DNA of 64,000 nt from JBBDYG01 sp040901765 (GTDB lineage: Bacteria > Planctomycetota > Planctomycetia > Pirellulales > Lacipirellulaceae), in the NCBI GenBank assembly GCA_040901765.1, contig JBBDYG010000013.1, positions 62,001 through 126,000 of the forward strand, given 5' to 3'. The notes under the pieces are model-generated. The model ran no database searches. It had not been told where the DNA came from and saw only the letters and a list, made by a program, of their open reading frames with translations. Made by a program: the position numbers and the translations under genes. Positions 42,579 through 50,895 of this stretch are shown here, piece after piece. Position 1 is the first letter of the stretch; each line of letters starts with the position of its first letter.

Positions 42579-43688
42579 CTAGTCGATCGCCTCGCACTGC
42601 GCATAGGAGCCAAGCACCTCCAGCCGCAGCGATTTCTTGCCAAGCGCGGCAATCGCCCGTCTGGCCCTAAGTTCCGTCTGATGGCCTACAAACTCGACAA
42701 AAAACAGGTACCTGCCGCCGCTGCCTGGAATTGGAAACGATTCGATCCAGGTCATATTCAGGCGATTCCGCTTGAACAGGTTCATCGCGTCAGCTAGCGC
42801 CCCCGGTTCGTGGACCACTTCAAACATGAGAGCGGTCTTGTCGTTCCCGCTCGGCGAAGCGGGCGAAGGGCCGATTACCGCGAATCGGGTCACGTTGTCG
42901 GGATTGTCCTCGATGTTCTCGGCCAGAATGTTAAGCTCGTGCTCAACCCCCGCCTGCCGGCTCGCAATAGCCGCCACTTGGCGGTCATCGCGGGCAAGTC
43001 GCGCTGCTTCCGCCGTACTGGCGTTGGCAATTACTTCGGCCTGCGGCAGATGGCCGGCCAGCCACTTGCGGCACTGCGACAATGCCTGTGGCTTGCTGTA
43101 AACCCGCCGTATGTCGCGCCTCTCGCCGCTACCCAGCAGGCAATGGTGGACTCGTAATGGCAGTTCGCCGCAAATCCGCGCTGGACTGCGAGAAAAACAA
43201 TCGAGGGTATCGCTTATCCGCCCGTCGGTCGAATTCTCGAGCGGCACAATTCCGAATGAGCAATTGCCGCTCTCGACCTCCTCGAACACTGCGGCGATGG
43301 ACCCGACCGGAACCAGCTCGCTCGACCGGCCAAACCGATGGTACGCCGCCAGATGGCTGAAGGTGAAGTCGGGGCCAAGGTACGCCACCCGCTGAGGGGC
43401 GACCAACTCCCGGCAGGCCGCTGCGATTTCGCGAAAAATCGGTTCAAGTCCTGATTGTTGCATTGGCCCCGGGACCGTGAGTGCATCCTCGGGGACGGCG
43501 GAATCGGCGACCGGCTTGCCTAATTTCGCGCGCTCCACGGAAAGTCCGGCCCGACGCTGAAGCATTTCGGCCAGATCGCGGTCCAAATTCTTGATCGCCC
43601 GCGTCAATTGCGCGGCCGAGGGCGTAGCCGCATTTCCAGCCGGTGCCTCGGAGGCAGTGTCGGTCCGATTAGATTTGCGTTTGGCCAT
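42579..43688 (-). CDS. pheA: Bifunctional chorismate mutase / prephenate dehydratase
   Basis: This 369-residue protein has a short chorismate mutase domain (about residues 25-75: RAIKNLDRDLAEMLQRRAGL, SVERAKLGK), then prephenate dehydratase (VAYLGPDFTFSHLAAYHRFG, FGIVPLENSTDGRISDTLDC) with the catalytic TRF motif in DNVTRFAVIG. A C-terminal ACT domain (MFEVVHEPGALADAMNLFKR) contains ESFP in place of the usual ESRP phenylalanine-binding motif. It converts chorismate through prephenate to phenylpyruvate. An unusual Thr/Ala-rich leader of about 25 residues precedes the mutase. It lies 44 bases before aroF. Confidence 0.93.
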   Translation of the reverse strand: MAKRKSNRTDTASEAPAGNAATPSAAQLTRAIKNLDRDLAEMLQRRAGLSVERAKLGKPVADSAVPEDALTVPGPMQQSGLEPIFREIAAACRELVAPQRVAYLGPDFTFSHLAAYHRFGRSSELVPVGSIAAVFEEVESGNCSFGIVPLENSTDGRISDTLDCFSRSPARICGELPLRVHHCLLGSGERRDIRRVYSKPQALSQCRKWLAGHLPQAEVIANASTAEAARLARDDRQVAAIASRQAGVEHELNILAENIEDNPDNVTRFAVIGPSPASPSGNDKTALMFEVVHEPGALADAMNLFKRNRLNMTWIESFPIPGSGGRYLFFVEFVGHQTELRARRAIAALGKKSLRLEVLGSYAQCEAID

Positions 43689-44089
43689 GAATATCTACAT
43701 TTGTCACGAGACTGAAAGAGCTAAGCTATTGTGCCACTAGGATTTGTGTTCGGCAAACTGCCATTTTGACAATCGAACCGCAAGATCACTGGCAAGTCCG
43801 CAAAGCGGAGAGCGTCAATTTGGCAGCCGCTGCCAGGAATTCACCCCAGAATAATGCCTACCCGCGTGGCCCGATAGCTCGTAATCCTTTTCATGTCATA
43901 CAGTTACGAAATTGTGTGCATCGGAACTCAGGGGCGGCATATTGTTTGCTTTCCGCTTGCTTGGCAAAAACATGCGGCCGATAGGGCTATGATATGCGCC
44001 CAAGTCGGCAGCGTCGCATATTCAGTTTCAACGGCAAGATAAGCTAGTCGAGACCGGTTGGTCTCGTGGCGTGAAAAGGAGATTCTCAA
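43689..44089. other. Intergenic region upstream of dnaK
   Basis: About 400 bases between the divergent pheA and dnaK genes, without a credible gene. It is AT-richer than the coding DNA around it and must carry the dnaK promoter. No CIRCE inverted repeat and no sigma-32-like motif could be recognised. AAAAGGAG lies ten bases before the dnaK ATG. Confidence 0.55.
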
Positions 44090-45994
44090 ATGGCGTCCGG
44101 CGAAAAAATCATCGGCATTGACCTCGGTACCACCAATTCCGTGGTCTCCGTCATGGAAGGCAAAGAGGCGAAGGTGATCCCTAATCCTGAAGGAAACCGC
44201 CTCACGCCCAGTGTGGTCGCCTTTACCGACAAGGGCGAGGTGCTGGTGGGGGAACCGGCGCGCCGGCAAGCCGTGACCAACCCCCGTAAGACGGTCTATT
44301 CGATCAAGCGGTTCATGGGCCGTCGGCACAACGAGGTCGCGAGTGAAGAGAAGATGGTCCCCTACGAGGTCGTCGGCGGACCGGATGACTATGTGAAGGT
44401 CCGCGTCGGCGATCAAGAGTTCACGCCGCCCGAAATCTCTGCCAAGATTCTCCGCAAGCTCAAGGAGTCGGCCGAGGCCTATCTGGGCCACAAGGTGAAC
44501 AAGGCCGTCATTACCGTGCCGGCTTACTTTAATGACGCCCAGCGTCAAGCGACCAAAGACGCCGGCCAAATCGCGGGCCTAGAAGTCGCCCGCATCATTA
44601 ACGAGCCGACGGCCGCGTCGCTCGCCTATGGCCTCGACAGGAAGGCCCAGGAAACCATTTGCGTCTTTGATCTCGGCGGTGGCACGTTCGACGTGTCAAT
44701 TCTCGAAGTCGCAGAAGGCGTCTTTCGCGTTGTCGCCACCAATGGCGACACGCACCTCGGTGGCGACGACTTCGACGAAGCGCTCATCAACTACGTCGCC
44801 GGCGAGTTCAAGAAAGAGCAGGGCATCGATCTGCGCAAGGACCAAATGGCTCTACAACGGCTGCAGGAAGCCTGCGAGAAGGCCAAGAAGGAACTTAGCT
44901 CGGCCCAATCGACCGATATCAATCTGCCGTTCATCACGGCCGACGCGACGGGTCCAAAGCACTTGCAGATGAACATCACCCGCGCCCAGTTCGAAAAGCT
45001 GGTCGATGGTCTCATCGAACGTTGCCGCGGCCCAGTCCTTAAGGCCATGGACGACGCCAAGCTCAAGCCTTCCGACATCGACGAAGTCGTGCTCGTGGGC
45101 GGTTCCACACGAATACCCAAGGTTCAGGAACTGGTAAAGGGGATCTTTGGCAAAGATCCTCACAAGGGTGTGAATCCCGACGAAGTGGTCGCCATTGGGG
45201 CCGCTATCCAAGGTGGCGTTCTCTCGGGCGAAGTGCAAGATATTCTGCTGCTCGACGTGACTCCCCTTTCGCTGGGCATCGAAACGCTCGGCGGCGTGAT
45301 GACCAAGCTCGTCGAGCGGAACACGACAATCCCCGTCGAACGGAAGCAGGTCTTCAGCACGGCCGACGACAACCAAACGGCGGTCACGGTCCGCGTGTTT
45401 CAAGGCGAGCGAGAAATGTGCGCCGACAACCGGCTGTTGAGCCAGTTCAACCTCGACGGGATTCCTCCCGCGCCGCGCGGCGTGCCGCAGATTGAAGTCA
45501 AGTTCGACATCGACGCCAACGGCATTCTGAATGTCGCGGCGAAGGATCTCGGCACCGGCAAAGAACAAGCGGTGAAAATCGAACAATCCAGCGGCCTCAA
45601 TGAGGGCGAGATCGAGCGGATGCGCAAGGACGCCGAGTCGCATGCGGCCGAAGACAAGAAAAAACGGGAGCTGGTCGAAGCCCGCAACCGCGCCGACTCG
45701 ATGAGCTACGAAATCGAAAAGACCATGAAGGCCCAAGGCGACAAACTCAGCGGCGCGGACAAGCAATCGCTTGAAGCGGCGATCGCCAAAGTCCGCGACG
45801 CCGCCAAGGGCGACGACGCGGGCCGGATCAAGACGGCCGTCAGCGAGCTGGAAGCCGCCGCCCACGCCATGAGCGCGGCCCTCTACCAACAAGCCGCCGG
45901 TCCCACAGGCCAGCCAGGCCCCGGCGACGCCGCTCAAACCGACAAGCCCGCCGACGAAGACACGATCGACGCGGAATTTGAGGTGAAGTCGTAG
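44090..45994 (+). CDS. dnaK: Chaperone DnaK (Hsp70)
   Basis: This 634-residue Hsp70 starts after a clear ribosome site. The ATPase domain has IIGIDLGTTNSVVSVMEG (phosphate 1), VITVPAYFNDAQRQATKDAG, IINEPTAASLAYGLD, ICVFDLGGGTFDVSILEV (phosphate 2) and VVLVGGSTRIPKVQELV (adenosine). The substrate domain starts at about residue 390 (LLLDVTPLSLGIETLGGVMT). The C-terminus ends EDTIDAEFEVKS, the usual acidic tail. The nearest gene, clpB, follows in the same direction; grpE and dnaJ are absent from the window. Confidence 0.97.
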   Translation: MASGEKIIGIDLGTTNSVVSVMEGKEAKVIPNPEGNRLTPSVVAFTDKGEVLVGEPARRQAVTNPRKTVYSIKRFMGRRHNEVASEEKMVPYEVVGGPDDYVKVRVGDQEFTPPEISAKILRKLKESAEAYLGHKVNKAVITVPAYFNDAQRQATKDAGQIAGLEVARIINEPTAASLAYGLDRKAQETICVFDLGGGTFDVSILEVAEGVFRVVATNGDTHLGGDDFDEALINYVAGEFKKEQGIDLRKDQMALQRLQEACEKAKKELSSAQSTDINLPFITADATGPKHLQMNITRAQFEKLVDGLIERCRGPVLKAMDDAKLKPSDIDEVVLVGGSTRIPKVQELVKGIFGKDPHKGVNPDEVVAIGAAIQGGVLSGEVQDILLLDVTPLSLGIETLGGVMTKLVERNTTIPVERKQVFSTADDNQTAVTVRVFQGEREMCADNRLLSQFNLDGIPPAPRGVPQIEVKFDIDANGILNVAAKDLGTGKEQAVKIEQSSGLNEGEIERMRKDAESHAAEDKKKRELVEARNRADSMSYEIEKTMKAQGDKLSGADKQSLEAAIAKVRDAAKGDDAGRIKTAVSELEAAAHAMSAALYQQAAGPTGQPGPGDAAQTDKPADEDTIDAEFEVKS

Positions 45995-46017
45995 GAAGGG
46001 CTATTGGCTTTTGGCTG

Positions 46018-46083
46018 TCAGCTATCGGCCATAAGGTCGATTCCTCTGGCCGAGAGCCGATAGCTGACTGCCGATAGCTGACT
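46018..46083. repeat. Inverted and tandem GCCGATAGCTGACT repeat between dnaK and clpB
   Basis: TCAGCTATCGGC at 46018-46029 is complementary to GCCGATAGCTGA at 46056-46067; the 14-mer GCCGATAGCTGACT is then repeated at 46070-46083. The hairpin may lower read-through between the two genes or serve as a processing site. Confidence 0.7.
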
Positions 46084-46099
46084 GCCGAAAGCGATTCTC

Positions 46100-48763
46100 A
46101 TGCCCTTTCGCTTCGAAAAACTCACGACCAAGGCCCAGGAAGCGGTGCAGCGTGCGCAGGAGCTTGCCGCGGATGCCGGCAATCCCCAGGTCGAGCCGAT
46201 TCACTTGCTCGCGGCACTGGTCGCCGAGCAAGAAGGGGTTGTGCGGCCGGTGCTGGAGAAAATCGGCTCGAACGTCTCGCAGCTCGAACGGATTATCTCC
46301 GCAGAACTAAAGCACCTGCCCAAGAGTTCCGGCGGAGCGCAGCCTCAGCCGAGCCGCGAGTTGATGACCGTCCTTGAAGCGGCCCAGGCCGAAGCCACAA
46401 CGATGAAGGACGAGTTCGTCTCGACCGAGCACCTGCTGCTGGCGCTCACGAAAACGAAAACCAAGGCCCAAGAGCTACTCAAACTCAACGCCATCGGACC
46501 CAACGAAGTGCTCGCCGCGCTCCGCGACATTCGCGGCAGCGCGCGGGTTACCGATCAAGACCCCGAGGGCAAGTTTCAAGCCCTCGAGAAATACGGCATC
46601 GATCTGGTCGAACGGGCCAAGCAGGGCAAGCTCGACCCGGTCATTGGCCGCGACCAGGAAATCCGCCGCGTCATTCAGGTGCTTTCCCGGCGCACGAAGA
46701 ACAACCCCGTGCTGATCGGTGAACCAGGCGTCGGCAAGACGGCGATCGTCGAAGGGCTGGCGTCGCGAATCGTCGAAGGCGACGTGCCGCAGAGCCTCAA
46801 GAATCGCCGCGTGGTGGCGCTCGACATGGGAGCGCTCGTGGCGGGCACGAAGTTTCGTGGCGAATTTGAAGAACGGCTCAAAGCTGTTCTCAAGGAAGTT
46901 TCCGACGCCGGCAATGTGATCCTGTTCATCGACGAACTCCACACGGTCGTCGGCGCGGGCCGCGCCGAGGGAGGCAGCGACGCCGCAAACTTGCTCAAAC
47001 CGGCGCTCGCCCGCGGCGAGCTGCGGTGCATCGGCGCCACCACGCTCGACGAATATCGCAAGTACATCGAGAAAGACGCGGCGCTGGAGCGCCGGTTTCA
47101 GCCAGTCCTGGTAGGCGAGCCGAACGTCGAAGACACGATTGCAATTCTGCGGGGTCTCAAGCCGCGTTACGAAGCTCATCACAAGGGCGTGAAGATCAAG
47201 GATTCCGCGCTGGTCGCCGCGGCGGAGCTGTCGAACCGTTACATCACCGATCGGTTCCTGCCGGACAAGGCGATCGACCTTATGGACGAAGCCGCCAGCC
47301 GCCTGGCGATGGAGCTGGAAAGCGTCCCCACCGAAATCGATGAGGTGCAGCGGCGGCTGATGCAGCTCGAGATCGCCGCCCGGCAGCTTGCCGAGGAGAC
47401 CGAAGAGCACGCCAAGCAACGACTGGAAGACATCAACCAGGAGATGACCGAACTGCGCCGCAAGCTCGCGAGCCTCCGCGAGCAATGGGAAGCCGAAAAA
47501 TTCGGACTTGGCGATGTGCATTCCGTCCGCCGGCAGCTTGAAGAAGTCAAGCATAAGTACACTCAGCAGGCCGCGATCATCAAAGATAAGCAAGCCGCAG
47601 GTCAACTGGTCGATGAGGCGGACTACCAAATGCTGTATGAGCTTGATGTCGAGCGGAAGCGGCTGGAAACGCACCTCGAAGAACTGGAATCGCGGCAAGA
47701 ATCGGCGCCCAGCGATGGCCGGCCGGGACGCCGTTTGCTCCGCAAAGAGGTCGGCCCCGATGAAATCGCCGAAGTCGTTAGCGCATGGACAGGCATTCCC
47801 GTGTCACGCATGCTGGAGACCGAGCGGGCCAAGCTGCTCGTGCTCGAGGAACGACTGCACCAACGCGTCATCGGCCAGGATGAAGCCGTGCATGCCGTCG
47901 CAAACGCCGTCCGCCGCAGCCGCAGCGGACTGCAAGATCCGAATCGTCCCATCGGCTCGTTCATCTTTTGCGGCCCGACCGGCGTCGGCAAGACCGAGCT
48001 ATGCAAGGCCCTCGCCCAGGTGCTGTTCGATGACGAACGAGCGATGATTCGCATCGACATGAGCGAATTCATGGAGAAGCACTCCGTCAGCCGCTTGATT
48101 GGCGCACCACCGGGATACGTCGGCTACGAAGAAGGGGGCGCGCTCACCGAAGCCGTCCGCCGGCGGCCCTATTCGGTCGTTTTGCTCGACGAAATCGAGA
48201 AGGCCCATCGCGATGTGTTCAATATCCTGCTGCAAGTGCTCGACGATGGCCGGCTCTCCGACAACCAAGGGCATACGGTCGATTTCACAAACACGATCAT
48301 CGTGATGACCTCGAACGTCGGCAGCCAGATGATCCAGGAGCTTGCATCCGACGGCGCGTCGCCGGAAGAGATGCGCCAAGCGGTGATGGAAGCGCTGCAA
48401 GCCCGGTTCCTGCCCGAGTTCCTTAACCGCATCGACGAGACAATCGTTTTTCAACCGCTTAACCGCGAGCAAATTCGCGCGATTGTCGAACTTCAGATCA
48501 TTCGACTGGCGCAACTGCTGGCGAAGAACGGCATCGGGCTCGATGTAACTCCCGCCGCCCGGCAAGAAATCGCCAACCGCGGCTACGATCCCCTGTACGG
48601 GGCGCGGCCGCTCAAGCGTGTGATCCAGCAAGAGTTGCAAAACCCGCTGGCGACCGAGCTGCTCAAAGGCGAATACCCAGAGGGTTCCATCATTCGCATC
48701 GACTTCGACGGCGACGAATTCACATTCGAGCGAGTCGGCGCAATCCAACCGACTGCATCCTAA
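46100..48763 (+). CDS. clpB: ATP-dependent disaggregase ClpB
   Basis: This 887-residue AAA+ protein begins with a Clp N domain (residues 1-145, KLTTKAQEAVQRAQELAADA). The first ATPase has Walker A IGEPGVGKTAIVEGLA and Walker B VILFIDELHTVVGAG. A coiled-coil middle domain (about 400-540: QLEIAARQLAEETEEHAKQR) distinguishes ClpB from ClpA. The second ATPase has FCGPTGVGKTELCKAL and VVLLDEIEKAHRDVFN. It solubilises aggregates with DnaK, whose gene is directly upstream. Length is close to the usual 860. Confidence 0.97.
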   Translation: MPFRFEKLTTKAQEAVQRAQELAADAGNPQVEPIHLLAALVAEQEGVVRPVLEKIGSNVSQLERIISAELKHLPKSSGGAQPQPSRELMTVLEAAQAEATTMKDEFVSTEHLLLALTKTKTKAQELLKLNAIGPNEVLAALRDIRGSARVTDQDPEGKFQALEKYGIDLVERAKQGKLDPVIGRDQEIRRVIQVLSRRTKNNPVLIGEPGVGKTAIVEGLASRIVEGDVPQSLKNRRVVALDMGALVAGTKFRGEFEERLKAVLKEVSDAGNVILFIDELHTVVGAGRAEGGSDAANLLKPALARGELRCIGATTLDEYRKYIEKDAALERRFQPVLVGEPNVEDTIAILRGLKPRYEAHHKGVKIKDSALVAAAELSNRYITDRFLPDKAIDLMDEAASRLAMELESVPTEIDEVQRRLMQLEIAARQLAEETEEHAKQRLEDINQEMTELRRKLASLREQWEAEKFGLGDVHSVRRQLEEVKHKYTQQAAIIKDKQAAGQLVDEADYQMLYELDVERKRLETHLEELESRQESAPSDGRPGRRLLRKEVGPDEIAEVVSAWTGIPVSRMLETERAKLLVLEERLHQRVIGQDEAVHAVANAVRRSRSGLQDPNRPIGSFIFCGPTGVGKTELCKALAQVLFDDERAMIRIDMSEFMEKHSVSRLIGAPPGYVGYEEGGALTEAVRRRPYSVVLLDEIEKAHRDVFNILLQVLDDGRLSDNQGHTVDFTNTIIVMTSNVGSQMIQELASDGASPEEMRQAVMEALQARFLPEFLNRIDETIVFQPLNREQIRAIVELQIIRLAQLLAKNGIGLDVTPAARQEIANRGYDPLYGARPLKRVIQQELQNPLATELLKGEYPEGSIIRIDFDGDEFTFERVGAIQPTAS

Positions 48764-48780
48764 AGCGGAAAAATCTATTT

Positions 48781-48851
48781 ACCACAACGGCACCAAGGAC
48801 ACGACGGAAAACGCTTGCGAATGATTCGTTGTGTCCGTCGTGACGTTGTGG
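48781..48851. repeat. Inverted repeat after clpB
   Basis: ACCACAACG (48781-48789) pairs with CGTTGTGGT (48843-48851); the inner parts CACGACGGA and TCCGTCGTG also pair. It belongs to the CACGACGG/CACAAAGGACAC type and may end the clpB transcript. Confidence 0.6.
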
Positions 48852-48862
48852 TCAAAATTGAC

Positions 48863-49069
48863 CTATCGATCGACTTCGGCGAGCTTCCAGTCGGAAATCA
48901 AAACCTCGGCGCCCGGGGTCATCCCGCGGAGCTTGCGGGCGATCTCGACTTTTTCCGATTGGGTCGATTTGCCCAACCGTCCTTTGAGTTTGGTCACTTT
49001 TTTGGTTCGTTTCCGTCGCCGCCGCAATTCTCGCTGTCGTTCGGTTCCCGCCACGATTGGTCGCTCCAC
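48863..49069 (-). CDS. DUF6800-like small basic protein
   Basis: This 68-residue protein (GTG start at 49069) reads MERPIVAGTERQRELRRRRK, then RTKKVTKLKGRLGKSTQSEK and VEIARKLRGMTPGAEVLISD. It is rich in Lys/Arg and matches the pattern of a short planctomycete family, DUF6800, of unknown role. The strong basic first half suggests nucleic acid or ribosome binding. It is convergent with clpB and followed by a tRNA gene on the other side. Two overlapping frames in other phases are less protein-like. Confidence 0.7.
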   Translation of the reverse strand: MERPIVAGTERQRELRRRRKRTKKVTKLKGRLGKSTQSEKVEIARKLRGMTPGAEVLISDWKLAEVDR

Positions 49070-49145
49070 ACGCAGTTAAAGAAAATAGAAGTGACCCGGT
49101 TTTAGCAGCGAAAATCCCGCCGGTCAACGTGGCTAGATAGTAGCA

Positions 49146-49162
49146 GGCACACTCCGTGTGCC
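49146..49162. repeat. Short hairpin GGCACAC-TCC-GTGTGCC
   Basis: A perfect 7-bp stem with a TCC loop preceded by GATAGTAGCA. This compact stem-loop type is frequent between genes of planctomycetes. Confidence 0.65.
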
Positions 49163-49304
49163 GTCCCGCCGGGCGAGTCGCTACGCTTACACCAGTTCAA
49201 TCAAGGCGCGCCGTCGTAGATTGGCCGCCACGGACGACGCATCTCTTGGAAACTCCGAATTGACTCGCGGCCGCCGCGCTCGTATGGTCAAACAGTCAGA
49301 ATTT

Positions 49305-49391
49305 GGTCGGGTGGCCGAGTGGTTGAAGGCACCGGTCTTGAAAACCGGCGTACGCGAAAGTGTACCGGGGGTTCGAATCCCTCCCCGACCG
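49305..49391 (+). tRNA. tRNA-Ser (UGA anticodon)
   Basis: An 87-base class II tRNA: acceptor GGTCGGG pairs with CCCGACC, and the D arm contains GGCCGAGTGGTTGAAGGC. The anticodon stem is CCGGT/ACCGG with loop CTTGAAA (anticodon TGA at 49339-49341). A long variable arm (CGTACGCGAAAGTGTAC) and T arm GGGGGTTCGAATCCC follow. The CCA end is not encoded. It reads UCA codons, with wobble to other UCN. Confidence 0.95.
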
Positions 49392-49456
49392 CCTATACCC
49401 GCAGCCGCCTTGTATTTCCCTTGGCTTTGCGGCCCATTCTGTGGCATAGTAGAGGG

Positions 49457-50152
49457 ATGATATCGAACTCATCTCCGACCACGCCGCAGCGCCTGCATAC
49501 GCTCGCCAAGGAAATTCTTGACGAGTTGCGCGAACAGCCGGCGGCCGCTGCGTTCATTCTGGGTGGCGGCGTGGCGCTTCAGCATTACTGCGAATATCGG
49601 GACACCCGCGACATCGACGCCTGGTGGGCGACCCTGCCGGCAGCGGACGCCGAATCACTCCTGTTGGGGGTGATGGAGAAAGTCGGGACTCGCCACGACC
49701 TTTCACTGCGCGTCAGAAATTGGGGAGAGACGCAAAGCTACGAACTTCAACAAGCCAGCCAGACCGTCTTTAGTTTTCAAGTCGCCGTCCGCAGCGTGAG
49801 CCTGGAACCTCCCCGCGCAAGTGCTTGGCCGCCGGTCCAAATCGAGACGCTGCTTGACAACATCGGCGCAAAGATGAATGCCCTCGTTGGTCGCGGCGCG
49901 CCCCGCGACTTTTTGGATGTCTTTACGGTCGTCGAGCGCGGATTGGCGACAGTTGAAGAACTTTGGGGCGCCTGGAGCAGAAAGAATCCGGGCCAAGAAG
50001 TCGTGGAAGCAAACGTCAACGTCCTTCGCCGGCTTCATGAATTGGAGCTCAGACGTCCGCTGGGTTCAATTGCTGATGAGGCCGAACGCGCAAACGCCGC
50101 CAAGCTGCGGGCCTGGGTCATCAATAATCTCTGCCAGAAGGAGCCGTCATGA
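49457..50152 (+). CDS. AbiEii/AbiGii-like nucleotidyltransferase
   Basis: This 231-residue protein starts at the ATG at 49457; the longer upstream frame runs back through the tRNA. It has the DUF1814/AbiEii nucleotidyltransferase core: AFILGGGVALQHYCEYRDTR followed by DIDAWWA (GG.AL...R.T.DID), then VQIETLLDNIGAKMNALVGR and APRDFLDVF. In AbiE systems this toxin NTP-modifies targets and is held by an antitoxin encoded upstream (AbiEi). Here no AbiEi-like gene precedes it; instead an unknown 108-residue gene follows with a four-base overlap. A phage-defence or toxin role is possible but unproved. The pair follows a tRNA-Ser gene by 66 bases. Confidence 0.72.
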   Translation: MISNSSPTTPQRLHTLAKEILDELREQPAAAAFILGGGVALQHYCEYRDTRDIDAWWATLPAADAESLLLGVMEKVGTRHDLSLRVRNWGETQSYELQQASQTVFSFQVAVRSVSLEPPRASAWPPVQIETLLDNIGAKMNALVGRGAPRDFLDVFTVVERGLATVEELWGAWSRKNPGQEVVEANVNVLRRLHELELRRPLGSIADEAERANAAKLRAWVINNLCQKEPS

Positions 50153-50475
50153 AGACCTTCGTGGATACTTCCGTTTACCCAGACACGATCCCGCCGGAAG
50201 AGTTTTTTGCTCTTTCCCAAAAAGCCGACTATCTGCACCGGGTGCTGAGTGCCTTTGACTTTGGCTTGCCTCCTGATGCGGCCACGCTGCGCCTGCTATC
50301 GGGATGGCGGGAAGTCTTTGACGGCTTTGCGCTGCCCGGCTCGCCGGGATACCACGCCCTGCGGTCGTATTTTGGTTGGCCGGCAATTGAAAGAACCCCG
50401 TTTCCGGGCGAGCCCGCCTATCTAAAACAAGATGCCCTCGAAGGCCGCACGGACGGGTTTGAAAATCGCGTTTAA
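50149..50475 (+). CDS. Hypothetical protein coupled to the AbiEii-like gene
   Basis: This 108-residue protein overlaps the previous gene by ATGA, so it is made together with it. I do not recognise the family. The sequence MKTFVDTSVYPDTIPPEEFF, then FALSQKADYLHRVLSAFDFG and SPGYHALRSYFGWPAIERTP shows no zinc motif, membrane helix or PIN-type acidic pattern (the MKTFVDTSV start is PIN-like but the later acids are missing). Its position downstream of a nucleotidyltransferase suggests an antitoxin or accessory subunit. It could also be a truncated protein. Confidence 0.55.
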   Translation: MKTFVDTSVYPDTIPPEEFFALSQKADYLHRVLSAFDFGLPPDAATLRLLSGWREVFDGFALPGSPGYHALRSYFGWPAIERTPFPGEPAYLKQDALEGRTDGFENRV

Positions 50476-50843
50476 CAGTCTGATTGGTTCATACTTCGAT
50501 GATGGAGTGGTCCGCGACTTAGCGTCAAGTGGAAAGCGGAGTACCGGGGGGTGCGGCCAAGAGGCCGATGGCGTGCGTGAGAAACGGCTCCGTGAAACCT
50601 TCAGGAAGCAATGGCGGGTTGGATTTCGGCCTGGTAGCAATCGGGCCAAACGCCCAGATGCGCGAACCGATCCAAGACGCTCACATCGGGGTGCGACGGG
50701 TCGGCTGGTTGAAGCGATGCTTCCTAGTCCTGAATCTCGTCCACCGAAAACCAATCGGACGGCACGGAAATCCAACGTCAGTTCATCACTACTCACCCAC
50801 CGATTCTGGCGAAGCCCCAATTATTCTAGCGACGGCCAAAGAA
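50476..50843. other. Gap without a recognisable gene
   Basis: Open frames on both strands cross this stretch, but none has a ribosome site or a protein-like composition. It lies between the AbiEii-like pair and the terminator of the subtilisin gene. Confidence 0.45.
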
Positions 50844-50868
50844 AACGCCCGGGACAGGCCCGGGCGTT
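50844..50868 (-). terminator. Rho-independent terminator after the subtilisin gene
   Basis: A 10-bp perfect stem (AACGCCCGGG with CCCGGGCGTT, loop of five) is followed on the minus strand by TTCTTT. It lies 27 bases past the subtilisin stop. On the plus strand it could also stop transcripts from the AbiEii-like pair. Confidence 0.8.
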
Positions 50869-50895
50869 TCATGCTTCTTGATTGGAAAATTAGCT

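Noticed and set aside
44852..47698. Long open frames antisense to dnaK and clpB (361 and 407 codons)
   Set aside because: They overlap conserved chaperone motifs on the plus strand and show no recognisable domain.
49305..50475. tRNA-Ser as an attachment site with an integrated element
   Set aside because: I found no second copy of the tRNA 3' end downstream and no integrase gene.
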